In this document: positions 1-10,092 of the stretch, one piece after another
How positions within the stretch are numbered: the first letter of the stretch is position 1
Layout: every line of letters begins with the position of its first letter
DNA from: Petasospora fabianii
Lineage: Eukaryota; Ascomycota; Saccharomycetes; Phaffomycetales; Wickerhamomycetaceae
Direction of reading: 5' to 3'
NCBI GenBank assembly: GCA_022641835.1
Contig: CP048718.1
Coordinates: forward strand, 1-64,000
DNA: 64,000 bases
Notes under the pieces: generated by a model
Told to the model about the DNA's origin: nothing
The model's database searches: none
What the model saw: only the letters and a program-made list of their open reading frames with translations
Translations under genes and position numbers: made by a program

Positions 1-313
1 AGGCAGATTTTATTCGTGTATATGACTGAAGAAGAGGTTTAATGGTTTGCCAGTTTCTGTTGTTTCAATTTCCTTTAGATTTAGGTTGGCAAGACATTTA
101 TATTAATAGTTTAGGCTTTAAATTGACGCTGAAAGACTGTGAAGCCAATCACTTCCCACTTCACTTTAACGAGATAAATTCAAAAGACAGACATTTAATT
201 TGTGTGAATAGTATTCAAATTATAGGTCACTAAAATATATTAGAAGGTCATACTTCTACCTTCTCAAGGACCTTCAATCAAGAATTGCAGCAATTCATGC
301 GATTATGCTATCT
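1..313. other. Left-edge non-coding stretch
   Basis: I see no gene here; the only open frame is a 63-codon one with no recognisable content. A short inverted repeat (GAAGGTC at 243-249 and GACCTTC at 269-275) lies just beyond the 3' end of the minus-strand gene that stops at 314. It may simply be part of that gene's 3' end region. Confidence 0.5.
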
Positions 314-838
314 TCAAAGCTTCTTAGCTCTCTCTAGGACAAAGAAATAAGGTAGAGGGATGTGTTTGTTGTCCATGATCCCCATAACAGTATCCTGATC
401 AACCTTTCTGAAGGTGTCGTTTACCGGGTTTTCGTCGTAGAACATGGATGCAGTAACAACGCCTCTGTGAAGGATTGATTTCAATCTGCATTGAGAAGCT
501 TTGGCCTCATGCTTAGATCTATCTGGTGTTTCCCCAGTAACAGGAATTTGAAACAATGTTGGTGGATAGATTGGCCACAATTGGTCATCAAGCTTTTCGT
601 TATCCGAGTAAAGCAGAAGTGGCTGGCCGTTATTCTCGTCATAGAATTCCTTACCGTACCACCTGACAGTTTCCAGTGCACCGTTCAATGGGTGGCCGGT
701 GTTGAATTCCCATCCTTTCCATCTTTAGCCAACGAGGAAGTCAGGGGTAATGGCGCCGAGATTATCAAACACCTCGAAGCATTCTTCCACTGTGACCTTA
801 TCTTTCTTCTTTGTGATATCGGAGAAAGTGACAGCCAT
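314..838 (-). pseudogene. GXWXG/DUF4334 domain protein, interrupted by an in-frame TAA
   Basis: Two minus-strand open segments lie in one frame and together read as a GXWXG plus DUF4334 protein, a small family of unknown function found in bacteria and fungi. The first segment starts at the ATG at 838 and reads to ...TPDFLVG. After a TAA at 725-727 the same frame resumes with RWKGWEFNTGHPLNGALE and continues through the WYGKEF, GVVTASMFYD, PINDTFRKVD-like and PLPYFFVLER blocks expected of the family, to a normal stop at 314. Both halves look well conserved, so the break is recent, or it is a sequencing error or a read-through stop. The TAA sits between the G and the R of the GRWKG signature, as if it were one extra codon. 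No splice signals explain it. An upstream ATG at 961 is in frame, but the sequence between has no family similarity. Confidence 0.7.
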
Positions 839-1073
839 ACTGAAAAGATATTGATTGGTTTTCTGTGTATCTGGTCCCCAAAGTGCGAATTGCTGGAAAG
901 GGGGGGTCATTTTATTCTTTTTAGATAGGTGCAGGCTTGTGACGTAGTTAATGGTATGCATAAGTGGAGAAGCAGGGATGTGATCGGCACCCCTAAAATT
1001 TCCGAGAAACCATCAAGGCAGACTAATTCTACTCCAAATAACTTCAACTTTTCCAATCTATGAACGTCTTCAA

Positions 1074-2606
1074 TTATGTAAGTGCCTCTCTATATCGATC
1101 CAAAGCCTCTTCTCTTGCCTCGGCACGGTCCACGATTGGTGTTGGGTAACCTTCAACGTCTAAAGGTCCATGTAACTCTGATGCATCAATATCCTTTAGC
1201 TCTGGTACCCACTTCTTGATAAATATACCATCAGGGTCAAACTTGGAACTTTGGGTGTACACGTTAAATATTCTAAACCATGGTTGAGCATCGATACCTG
1301 TTGATGAAGCCCAGCCCCAACCTGCGTTATTTGAACTTAGATCGGCATCAACGAGATGATGATGGAACCATTTCTCACCCATTCTCCAATCCTGACCAAG
1401 ATCCTTAGCTAGGAAACTTGCAACAACCATACGACATCTGTTGTTGATGTAACCGGTCTCAAGTAGTTGTCTCATTGTGGCATCAACAAAGGGGAATCCA
1501 GTCTGACCCATACACCATTTCTCAAACAATGAGATATCATCAGACCATTTGATTGTAGTAGCAGCAAAATTGAAAGGTAAATACATTGCTAAATAGGGCC
1601 AGTTGGCCAACACATGCTTGTAGAAATCACGAAAGGCAACCTCTCTAACAAATTCAAACTCTTTACATTTAGAGATGACATATCTTGAAGAAAGGGTACC
1701 AACGGCAAGATGTGAACTTAGCCTAGATGAGGCATGATCATCTGCTGGGTTATCTTTGTTTTGCTTGTAACCGTTAGCCTTGGGGATCCAGTTGTTAAGG
1801 GCTTCTTCCGGTTCAGTGTATTCTAATCTCTTGTTGTTGCCTAATAAGAATTCACTAGACAACATGTCTTTATAATTATCACTCTTAACATCTGGAATAG
1901 AACTCTTTGAGAACTTATGAGTAATCTCCAAGACATTAAATTTCTCCTTTTGCCATTTGTTGAACCAAGGTGTGAATTTAGCATATTGAGAACCTTTACC
2001 AGTGGTTAGTGTACCTGGTTTAACTGCACATTGATCATGGAATGCTCTGCAATTCAACTCTTTAGAGTTTAATATGGAAATGTCTCTTTTAAGTTCATCG
2101 AATTCGTATTGAATGTTAAAGAATACTGTACTTGATTGTAATCTTTCCTTAACAAGTTTTTCAAACCAATTGACATTAATTTTGTCTGCTGTGTGTACAA
2201 TGCATAATGGGATATTGAGATTGAGTAAAGATTTCTTCAACACTTCTAATGACTTGAGAATGAACTCAATCTTGAATGGACTTTCGAGATGAGTTCTCCA
2301 ATCATGTTCAGAGATGATGTAAAGTCCAATTGGATGAGCTTTGATACGTTTGGCCTCTTCAACGAGATGGTAAAGTGCAGTATTGTCATGCACTCTCAAG
2401 TCTGATCTGAACCAATGAACAAAATATTTCTCCTTTTCATCGATCGTGGAGGATAGATTCTTTTTATTTGCCTCTTCCAAGACTGTGATTGGTAATGGAC
2501 GTTTACCATTGTTAAAGTCATTAGCCCTCTTTGGAGTGATAAGGCGAGGGTAGTTTGAATCTTCAAAGCGAGTGTACCTGGAGAAGTCTGTCTTGAACTT
2601 TTTCAT
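1074..2606 (-). CDS. PHR1: Deoxyribodipyrimidine (CPD) photolyase
   Basis: This 510-residue protein is a class I cyclobutane pyrimidine dimer photolyase, which uses light and FAD to split UV dimers in DNA. The N-terminal alpha/beta antenna domain begins near residue 60 (VHWFRSDLRVHDNTALYHL). The C-terminal FAD-binding helical domain carries the family blocks GFPFVDATMRQL, NNRCRMVVASFLAKDL, the DADLSSNNAGWGWASSTG block and AQPWFRIFNVYTQ. These line up with E. coli PhrB in order and spacing. The protein is slightly shorter than S. cerevisiae Phr1 (565 residues), mostly at the N-terminus. The start at 2606 is the first in-frame ATG. It is divergent from MET5 across a shared 1.1-kb intergenic region. 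Confidence 0.96.
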   Translation of the reverse strand: MKKFKTDFSRYTRFEDSNYPRLITPKRANDFNNGKRPLPITVLEEANKKNLSSTIDEKEKYFVHWFRSDLRVHDNTALYHLVEEAKRIKAHPIGLYIISEHDWRTHLESPFKIEFILKSLEVLKKSLLNLNIPLCIVHTADKINVNWFEKLVKERLQSSTVFFNIQYEFDELKRDISILNSKELNCRAFHDQCAVKPGTLTTGKGSQYAKFTPWFNKWQKEKFNVLEITHKFSKSSIPDVKSDNYKDMLSSEFLLGNNKRLEYTEPEEALNNWIPKANGYKQNKDNPADDHASSRLSSHLAVGTLSSRYVISKCKEFEFVREVAFRDFYKHVLANWPYLAMYLPFNFAATTIKWSDDISLFEKWCMGQTGFPFVDATMRQLLETGYINNRCRMVVASFLAKDLGQDWRMGEKWFHHHLVDADLSSNNAGWGWASSTGIDAQPWFRIFNVYTQSSKFDPDGIFIKKWVPELKDIDASELHGPLDVEGYPTPIVDRAEAREEALDRYREALT

Positions 2607-3715
2607 GGTGTGATAATGGGAGAGAGAGAGTAAATGGACTAATCAAGAGGTGTAAGTGAAAAGACATGCTTTTTGACCCACCACTTATTGTGAAATTGAG
2701 AGTTGCTTGCTGTTTCTGGATAATCCCGAGTGTCTTACCAGTTGCTTTTTAATGGATGGGTCACAATGATGGTTGTGTGTTGTGATTTATGTGTTATGAG
2801 AGACAGATAGATACAGTGATCGATAAATCTGCATAATTTGAGTATGTACATCTGGGGTAAAGCAGTCTCCGTACCATATACTCTGGGCCCTAGCCATAGA
2901 CCATATAGGCCATAATGGACCATAGTGACAATCACGCGCCACACTTCTTTCACTGTGTGGCTGGAGAAAACGTCATTAAGCCACATGCACCGCCACAGCC
3001 GCGATAATTAGCCACACCAGCCACATCAGCCACATTTAGCCACACAAACTAAAGGCAGCAGCCAAAAGGTGTGGCGCGCATAGACAAGAAGGACTTTGGT
3101 TTGAGGGTTCAAAGGCCTTTGAACTTCAGTTGGCCGCCTGTTTCCGGTGAGATGCAAACCCCGAGTCGGGAGAGATTCGTGGCTAGTGGCATAGTGAGAG
3201 CCATGTGCTCAGACACTCGCCACAGGGGCAAAGCCCGTCTGTGGCGTTGTACACTGCATGTCTTATCGGTAGCACTAGCGATGGGTCCTATGGCATGGCC
3301 AAAGCTGGCCATAGCTTAGACCATGGTAATCCATGATACCCATTTGATAGAAATATTTAACAAAGACTTGTATAGCACACATATAGACACACCTTATACT
3401 CTTCTAACATCTATCTACAAGCTCTTTCTCTCTACCTCCAAAAAAGATCCAATGAGAGATGCGGATTTCGTAAGCACTAGCCACACATTATACAATGCGC
3501 ACGTGACTTGCAACCATTTCCCCATCGCAATTCGGGAGCTCATCCCCCAGCATCAACAGCCATTCAGTCATTTTATTTCCCTTTTCTCAAGGTAGAAAGC
3601 CCGAAACTGTGGGAAACTTGGTTGTTGAAAAAAAAAAAAGTTCTCAGTCACACAAAGCATCTGCTCTGTTCAACAAGACTCCATAACTTCTTAGAAACAT
3701 CTAATCACATCAACC
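2607..3715. other. PHR1-MET5 divergent intergenic region
   Basis: This 1.1-kb gap has only short random-looking frames. It holds the sulfur-type regulatory sites listed separately, and an imperfect palindrome built from GGCCATAG-like words near 3290-3320. I see no RNA gene. Confidence 0.6.
2956..3612. promoter_or_regulatory. Cluster of Met31/Met32-like GCCACA sites plus a Cbf1 E-box upstream of MET5
   Basis: The core GCCACA/TGTGGC occurs at 2956, 2980, 2992, 3011, 3020, 3029, 3039, 3070, 3219, 3240 and 3480. Four of them (3011-3044) form a tandem array at 9-10 bp spacing. A full AAACTGTGG lies at 3604-3612 and CACGTGAC at 3500-3507. In S. cerevisiae AAACTGTGG and GTGTGGCG-type words bind Met31/Met32, and RTCACGTG binds Cbf1 with Met4; both control MET genes. 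The sites are seen directly; their use here is inferred from the MET5 gene downstream. Confidence 0.65.
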
Positions 3716-6700
3716 ATGTCTCAGGTCGTTGTGGGTTTCTACCAGACTAAGGATCTGGCAGATCACCGTCTCATCGTCTCTAAAGAGACGAGGTCCTCAA
3801 AGGCCATCGTTCCTGCTGATCTCGAGCTCTTGGATTCTGCTGATCCACTTGCTACCGTTCTTGAGATCCAGTCATCCTCCGAGAACACAAACGTTCTCTT
3901 CATTAATGATCAGACTCTCATCCATTCCCTCCCACATCTCTCTCAACTTTCCTCTGTTGTGATCAACATTGCCCTCTCAGACTATCAAAATGTTATCGCC
4001 GTTAAGGACTTGGACTTTGTCACTCTTATCTCCAACACAGCTGAAGATGTCCTTTCTCATTTGCTTCTCGCTCATACTCTCGTCAAGAACACTTCTAAAC
4101 CAGTGCTTCATTTTATCAACTATAACGCTGAAGGTTCTGTCGAGATTGATAACAACAAGATTTCCAAGGTGCTTAGACACGATCTCTTTGAAGAGGACCA
4201 ATACTCACAATCATTGGCTCTTGTCAAATCCGCTGGCTTCTCCGTCTCCGAATTTGAGTACTCTGCTGGTTCCAGAGGTTCCACTACTGCCATTGTCCAC
4301 TTGGGTCCACATCATGTTGCCCTCGCAAAGTCAAACTTGCCAACTTTGACTTTGAAAGTGTTTAGACCTTTGAACACTAAGGCCATCATCGAGACTCTTC
4401 CTTCATCCGTGCAAAACATTGCCCTTCTTGAACAATCTTTAACCAAGCCACTTCACAGATTCTCTCCATTCTTGCTCGAGTTCTTCCAAGAGCCAACTCT
4501 TTTGGTGGACAACAACATCTCCAAGATTGCAGCATCTTCGATTGGTGTCAACTGTTCCATCGACAACGTTGTCAAGCTCGCCCTCGCCAACTTGGATGGC
4601 GAAAACCCAATCCAGAATTTGTTCTTTGGTGACTCTCTCGAGTCCTCCATCTCTGAGGAGAAAATTGAAGCTGTGGCTAAGGTTACAAAGCTCGAGGAGT
4701 CTTACATCACCATCTTGGACCAATTGTTTGGCGCAAGCTTGAACGTTATCAACCAGTTTGATGCTAAGAACATTGGCACTTCGTCTCCAGAGTTTGGTTT
4801 CGGTTCATACCTGTATAAGAAGGAACAGCAACAAAGACTTGTTGACCTTGTTCATGCTTCTTTGGATGCTGCAGACTCCAAGTTCTCTACACCAAGAACC
4901 TCTGAACTCGTCGACTTGTTGACTAAGTGGCTTGTTCAGATCCGTTCTAAGAAGCAAGAAAGTAACGATTTGGCCCTCTCTATTATTGAGATCTTGTCCT
5001 CTGACGGTTCTGATACTGCCAAGGAACTCTTGTCTTTGCAGGAGTTCTTCTCTTTGAAATCATCTTGGTTGATTGGTTCCGACTCTTGGAGTTATGACGT
5101 TGGTTCATCCGGTGTCCACCACGTCTTGGCTTCTAATGAAAACATCAATATCTTGCTTATTGACAACGAGACCTATGAAGAGAAGACACAGGAGAAACCA
5201 TTTAACGCTTTGAGAAAGAAAGATGTCGGTCTTTACGCCATGAACTATGGTAACTCCTACGTTGGTTCCATTGCCATTTACTCCTCCTACACTCAGGTCT
5301 TGACAACATTGATTGAAGCTTCCAAATTTGAAGGTCCTTCTGTTGTGCTTGCCTACTTGCCTATCAAGAATGAGAATGATTCTCCATTGGACATCTTGAC
5401 AAACACCAAGAAGGCAGTTGACACTGGTTACATCCCACTCTATAGATATAACCCAACTGATGAAGACTTCAAGTTGGACTCCACTGTCATTAAGGAGAAC
5501 TTGAAGGAGTTCTTGAGCCGTGAAAACAAGTTGACCTTGTTGTCTTCCAAGAACCCACAGTTTGCCAGATCTTTGAAACAATCTCAGTCCTCTATCATTA
5601 AGCAAAAGCAAGACAAGAGAGCCAAGGAGGCCTACAACCAGTTATTGGAAGGTCTTTCAGGTCCACCTCTTTCAATTTACTTTGCCTCCGATGGTGGTAC
5701 AGCTGAGAACGTTGCTAAGAAGCTTGCCAAGAGAGCAGCTCAGAGAGGTTTGAAGGCTACTGCCTTGTCCATGGATGACATCATTCTTGAGGATTTGCCA
5801 ACTGAGGAGAACATTGTCTTTATCACTTCGACTTCCGGTCAAGGTGAGTTCCCACAGAATGGTAAGAACTTCTGGGATTCCATCAAGAACTCTGGTGATT
5901 TGGACTTGGAGTTCTCTAAGATCTCTTGTTTCGGTCTCGGTGACTCTCAGTACTGGCCAAGAGCTCAGGACAAGCACTACTACAACAAACCAGCTAATGA
6001 TCTCCACAAAAGATTGCTTTTCCTCAACGCCAAGGAGCTTTGTCCATTGGGTCTCGGTGATGACCAGGATGCTGATGGATGGCAGACAGGTTACAACGCT
6101 TGGGAACCAGAATTGTGGAAGGCCCTCGGTGTTGATGACATCAAGACAGCTGATGAACCACCTCCAATCACTAACGAGGACATCAAGTTGGCTTCCAACT
6201 ACTTGAGAGGTACCATTGCCGAAGGCTTGAAGGATGAGTCCACTGGTGCCATCTCTGCCCACGACCAGCAGTTGACCAAATTCCACGGTATCTACATGCA
6301 GGATGACCGTGATTTGAGAGATGCTAGAAAGGCTGCCGGCTTGGAACCATTCTACATTTTCATGGCCCGTGTCAGACTCCCAGGTGGTATCACATCCGGT
6401 AAGCAATGGTTGACATTGGATAAGTTGGCTGATGAGAGAGGTAACGGTACCATCAAGCTTACCACTAGAGCTACATACCAGTTGCACGGTATTGTCAAGC
6501 ATAACTTGAAGCCATCTATCAGAGCCATGAACTCTGCCCTTATGGACACCCTTGGTGCCTGTGGTGATGTCAACAGAAACGTTATGATCTCTGCCCTTCC
6601 TGGTAATGCTAAGATCCATGGCGAGGTTGCTCATGTTGCTAAGAGAATTTCTGAGCACTTGTTGCCACAGACCACAGCTTACCACGAGATTTGGTTGCAA

Positions 6701-7945
6701 GGTGACGATCCAGATGATGATTCTTCTTGGCCAGAGACTTTCGAGAAGAGAAAGGATGGTCCAAAGAAGGTCAAGACCATGGTTGCCGGTAATGCTCTTG
6801 TTGACTACGAGCCATTCTATGGTACCACCTATCTTCCAAGAAAGTACAAGATCAATATCACTGTTCCACCATACAACGATGTCGATGTTTGGTCGTCTGA
6901 TGTCGGTTTGATTGCTATCGTGGAGAACAATGTCGTTGTTGGATTCAACGTTCTTGTCGGTGGTGGTATGGGTTCCACACATAACAACAAGAAGACCTAC
7001 CCAAGAGCTGGTTCCTCATTCGGTTTCGTTCCATACGATCAGGTGCACATTGTTTGTGAGAAGATCATGCTTGTCCAGAGAGACCACGGTAACAGAAAGG
7101 ACAGAAAGAATGCCAGACTCAAATACACCGTTGATACATTGGGTGTTGATGTGTACAAGGCTAAGGTTGAAGAGCTCTGGGGCCAGGAGTTTGAGCCAGA
7201 GCGTGCCTACGAGATTAAGGACAACATTGATCACTTCGGTTGGGTCACTGATGAGCTTGGCTTGCACCACTTCACTTGTTTCATTGAGAACGGTCGTGTT
7301 GAAAACACCCCTGAGTTGCCACAGAAGACCGGTTTGAAGAAGATCGCTGAGTTCTTTGAGTCTAGACCAAACACCAAGGGTACCTTTAGATTGACTGGTA
7401 ACCAGCACGTTTTGGTTTCTCAGATTTCTGATGAGGAGTTGCCAACCATCAAGTCCTTGCTTGCCCAGTACAAGCTCGACAACACCGATTTCTCTGGCTT
7501 GCGTCTCTCCTCCGCTGCCTGTGTTGCCTTCCCAACCTGTGGTTTGGCCATGGCTGAGTCCGAGCGTTACTTGCCAGTGTTGGTGTCTAAGCTCGAGGAT
7601 GCTCTTGAGGAGTACGGATTGAGACACGATTCGATTGTTATGAGAATGACAGGCTGTCCTAACGGTTGTGCTAGACCATGGTTGGCCGAGGTTGCCCTTG
7701 TCGGTAAGGCTTACGGTGTGTACAACTTGATGCTTGGTGGTGGTTACCATGGCCAGCGTGTGAACAAGATTTACAGACAGAGTATTAAGGAGGAGGAAGT
7801 TTTGGAGATTTTGAAGGGTCTGTTTAAGAGATGGGCCTTGGAGAGAGAGGAAGGTGAGCATTTCGGTGACTTCTGCATCAGAGTTGGCGTGATCAAGCCA
7901 ACACTGGAGGGTAAGTACTTCCACGATGATATTCCTGAGCAGTGA
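3716..7945 (+). CDS. MET5: Assimilatory sulfite reductase, beta (hemoprotein) subunit
   Basis: This 1409-residue protein is close in length to S. cerevisiae Met5 (1442) and catalyses NADPH-dependent six-electron reduction of sulfite to sulfide with the Met10 flavoprotein subunit. The N-terminal about 600 residues are the pyruvate-ferredoxin-oxidoreductase-like region. A flavodoxin domain follows at about 650-800 (LSIYFASDGGTAENVAKKLA, TSTSGQGEFP). The C-terminal half is the nitrite/sulfite reductase module. The siroheme/4Fe-4S cysteines are visible as C-X5-C (CVAFPTC, residues 1269 and 1275) and C-X3-C (CPNGC, residues 1314 and 1318). The ATG at 3716 follows an A-rich leader. Codon use is strongly biased to one or two codons per amino acid, suggesting high expression. 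The promoter carries Met31/32- and Cbf1-type sites. Confidence 0.97.
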   Translation: MSQVVVGFYQTKDLADHRLIVSKETRSSKAIVPADLELLDSADPLATVLEIQSSSENTNVLFINDQTLIHSLPHLSQLSSVVINIALSDYQNVIAVKDLDFVTLISNTAEDVLSHLLLAHTLVKNTSKPVLHFINYNAEGSVEIDNNKISKVLRHDLFEEDQYSQSLALVKSAGFSVSEFEYSAGSRGSTTAIVHLGPHHVALAKSNLPTLTLKVFRPLNTKAIIETLPSSVQNIALLEQSLTKPLHRFSPFLLEFFQEPTLLVDNNISKIAASSIGVNCSIDNVVKLALANLDGENPIQNLFFGDSLESSISEEKIEAVAKVTKLEESYITILDQLFGASLNVINQFDAKNIGTSSPEFGFGSYLYKKEQQQRLVDLVHASLDAADSKFSTPRTSELVDLLTKWLVQIRSKKQESNDLALSIIEILSSDGSDTAKELLSLQEFFSLKSSWLIGSDSWSYDVGSSGVHHVLASNENINILLIDNETYEEKTQEKPFNALRKKDVGLYAMNYGNSYVGSIAIYSSYTQVLTTLIEASKFEGPSVVLAYLPIKNENDSPLDILTNTKKAVDTGYIPLYRYNPTDEDFKLDSTVIKENLKEFLSRENKLTLLSSKNPQFARSLKQSQSSIIKQKQDKRAKEAYNQLLEGLSGPPLSIYFASDGGTAENVAKKLAKRAAQRGLKATALSMDDIILEDLPTEENIVFITSTSGQGEFPQNGKNFWDSIKNSGDLDLEFSKISCFGLGDSQYWPRAQDKHYYNKPANDLHKRLLFLNAKELCPLGLGDDQDADGWQTGYNAWEPELWKALGVDDIKTADEPPPITNEDIKLASNYLRGTIAEGLKDESTGAISAHDQQLTKFHGIYMQDDRDLRDARKAAGLEPFYIFMARVRLPGGITSGKQWLTLDKLADERGNGTIKLTTRATYQLHGIVKHNLKPSIRAMNSALMDTLGACGDVNRNVMISALPGNAKIHGEVAHVAKRISEHLLPQTTAYHEIWLQGDDPDDDSSWPETFEKRKDGPKKVKTMVAGNALVDYEPFYGTTYLPRKYKINITVPPYNDVDVWSSDVGLIAIVENNVVVGFNVLVGGGMGSTHNNKKTYPRAGSSFGFVPYDQVHIVCEKIMLVQRDHGNRKDRKNARLKYTVDTLGVDVYKAKVEELWGQEFEPERAYEIKDNIDHFGWVTDELGLHHFTCFIENGRVENTPELPQKTGLKKIAEFFESRPNTKGTFRLTGNQHVLVSQISDEELPTIKSLLAQYKLDNTDFSGLRLSSAACVAFPTCGLAMAESERYLPVLVSKLEDALEEYGLRHDSIVMRMTGCPNGCARPWLAEVALVGKAYGVYNLMLGGGYHGQRVNKIYRQSIKEEEVLEILKGLFKRWALEREEGEHFGDFCIRVGVIKPTLEGKYFHDDIPEQ

Positions 7946-8128
7946 TGTGTTGAACAGGAGTTATTTATCCACTGTATTTATACAAAGATTTGTTAATGAC
8001 GTCTGTGTTGTAGATGATAAGTAAGCCCTTAACATCATCCACGTTAAGGTAAATGTGGTCCTAGAGTTACTACAATGCCAAAAGGTGAATCAATGGACGT
8101 AAATTTCTATAAGGGGTATCAAGATTAA

Positions 8129-9520
8129 TCAATTGTCATCGAAAGTGACATTCCAGTCCCAGTAGAATGTATTATACTGAGGCACGGTAGAATTGACACC
8201 ACAAGCCTGGACGTAAGTGGTGTTTTGTAAACGCTCCTCCACAACCTCCCAGTATCCATCAAGAGGACAAGAGAAACCAGGGCCATTCTGGCATCCTGGG
8301 ATTGGGACGACGACGTCATTGGCAATGACACGAGCATAAACATCGGTATTGTTTGTGAGAATGTCCATACACTCCAATCTCTCCGTGATGAATCTTCCAC
8401 CCATTGGTGCGAGGTGGCCCGCTTTGTAAGTGGTATCAAAGTCCACGTACTCGTTAGTCATATCATAATCTGGCTCATAGAGACCTAAGGCAGCACCGAA
8501 AGTGAAAAGATCAGAGTCATGTGAAAAGGAGAAAGTCAAGTTGTATGGGTAATCCTCACCTTGCTTCATGATAGTGTATGTGTTGTTGGCATAGATGGAG
8601 CCAAGAGCAGCAGAGAGCTCACCACCTGGTCCATTCTGATAGTAGTACTCGAGGGATTTGGAGTAATCAAAGTGTAACCACTCTTCCATAGTGAACAGAT
8701 CACAGACCTCAGAATAGCCTCTGACGTTGAGTTCGAACCCACAGTAGCCCATGAGGGTATAAACGTCATCACCTGTCAAATTGAAGCCAGGGGATGCATT
8801 GTTGAGACGAGCAGCGGCCTTCTCAAGGTATTTAGTGTTATCAGCGAAGGTACCATAGTAGTCTGAGTGAAGAGAACCGTTGTAGTTGTTACAAGCATCA
8901 TGTGTGGTCAGTGTGTTGGCTCCTTGCTCTGGTTCTTCTGGAATCACCTGAATGGAACACAAGTCTGTGTAGTTTGTGCCAAAGAAGCCCTTACCAAATG
9001 CCTTAGCAGACTCAACAACACGGGCTTGACCTCCTGCAAAGACTGGATGGATTGTATTCTTGTCAAAGATGTCGTCATATCTCTCCCTGAGGGTGGAGCC
9101 AAGTTCAAAAGCTGTGGTAAGACCGGCATAGTAGCCGGCATTGGACTCAGTCTCAAGACGAGAATCATCTTCGACAAAGAAAGTGTAATCCTTCATAAAA
9201 GCCAATGGACCCTCAATGTATGCCATTTCCTCTGTAGCATTCTTAAGCTTCTGATAAACGGTCTTCTCACCCTTACCTGTACCCTTTGTTGGATAACGCT
9301 CACCATGTCTCATGAAAAGATGTGCCTGTGTAACTTTGCAGTAGTCTGGGACTTCTGGATCGATACCAAAGCCTCTGGCTGGCATGTAAGGCCCTGTGGT
9401 ACCCGTATATCTGAGGGGATTGAACTGTTCGATGGATTCCTGTGGGAACTGCTTGGAGCGTGGGGCTTGTGTGGCAGCCAAGGCACCAGGAAGGACAGCA
9501 ATGGCAAGTGAAAGCTTCAT
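8129..9520 (-). CDS. Secreted repressible-type acid phosphatase (PHO5 family)
   Basis: This 463-residue histidine acid phosphatase matches the size of S. cerevisiae Pho5 (467). A signal peptide (MKLSLAIAVLPGALAATQA) precedes the mature chain. The catalytic RHGERYP motif is at residues 71-77 and the proton-donor HD pair at 334-335 (FSFSHDSD). Many N-X-S/T sequons imply heavy glycosylation and a periplasmic or cell-wall location. The enzyme would release phosphate from organic esters outside the cell. It is convergent with MET5, 180 bp apart. The family in S. cerevisiae includes PHO3, PHO5, PHO11 and PHO12, so a one-to-one symbol is not given. Pho4-type E-boxes lie upstream. Confidence 0.95.
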   Translation of the reverse strand: MKLSLAIAVLPGALAATQAPRSKQFPQESIEQFNPLRYTGTTGPYMPARGFGIDPEVPDYCKVTQAHLFMRHGERYPTKGTGKGEKTVYQKLKNATEEMAYIEGPLAFMKDYTFFVEDDSRLETESNAGYYAGLTTAFELGSTLRERYDDIFDKNTIHPVFAGGQARVVESAKAFGKGFFGTNYTDLCSIQVIPEEPEQGANTLTTHDACNNYNGSLHSDYYGTFADNTKYLEKAAARLNNASPGFNLTGDDVYTLMGYCGFELNVRGYSEVCDLFTMEEWLHFDYSKSLEYYYQNGPGGELSAALGSIYANNTYTIMKQGEDYPYNLTFSFSHDSDLFTFGAALGLYEPDYDMTNEYVDFDTTYKAGHLAPMGGRFITERLECMDILTNNTDVYARVIANDVVVPIPGCQNGPGFSCPLDGYWEVVEERLQNTTYVQACGVNSTVPQYNTFYWDWNVTFDDN

Positions 9521-10092
9521 TTTCTAGCTTTTCAAATTGTGATGATTGATGGACGATAATAAGACCCTGAAGTGAATAGATGTGGGCCAAGCAGGGTCCT
9601 TAAGTAGTCGGAGCTGGACCCTACAAGCACGCAATCACCCCCGATCGGGAAGTGTTAGGTTCTGCTTTAGATTGCATTAATTAACAGGAACGTGTGAGTT
9701 TGTTGCCCAATCGGGAGCCGTTGATGACGAGGCTGAATGTTGTGGTTTATCGTGAACATTTCCGTACATACATATCGATATACCGAGCTTCCAGTTCTTC
9801 CCCACGCGAGCGATGAGGACTCGGCAGGGCCACACCAAACGAAGAACATACTTAAAACTGTTTTTCTTCATTACGTTTGTTGAAGGGTACATCATCATTA
9901 TTATTCTGTTAATTATGAAGGATACTGTATTCTGGTGAACAAAACAGAGAGCATCATGGACTCTAACATCTCGGAGATCTGCATGGTTGCAGCTGGGACA
10001 CGTGTACGCATGAACATTATCAATTACCTTCACGGGGCTCGGACTTCTGCATTTAGTCAGACGCATTAACAATTGTCGTTTGAGATCTTGAG
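9521..10092. promoter_or_regulatory. Acid phosphatase promoter with Pho4-type sites
   Basis: This 570-bp gap lies between the phosphatase start and the 3' end of the sirtuin gene. CACGTG is present at 9999-10004, read as CACGTGTCC toward the phosphatase, and a weaker AACGTG/CACGTT site at 9689-9694. Pho4 binds CACGTG strongly and CACGTT weakly in PHO promoters. A 131-codon minus-strand frame at 9677-10072 has no recognisable domain and is not called. Confidence 0.5.

Noticed and set aside
5672-6982. 436-codon open frame antisense to MET5 (and a 302-codon one at 7016-7924)
   Set aside because: They mirror the strongly biased codon use of MET5 on the other strand and have no domain; the sense frame is beyond doubt.
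9677-10072. 131-codon minus-strand frame between the phosphatase and sirtuin genes
   Set aside because: No recognisable domain, overlaps the phosphatase promoter with its E-boxes; nothing supports a gene.
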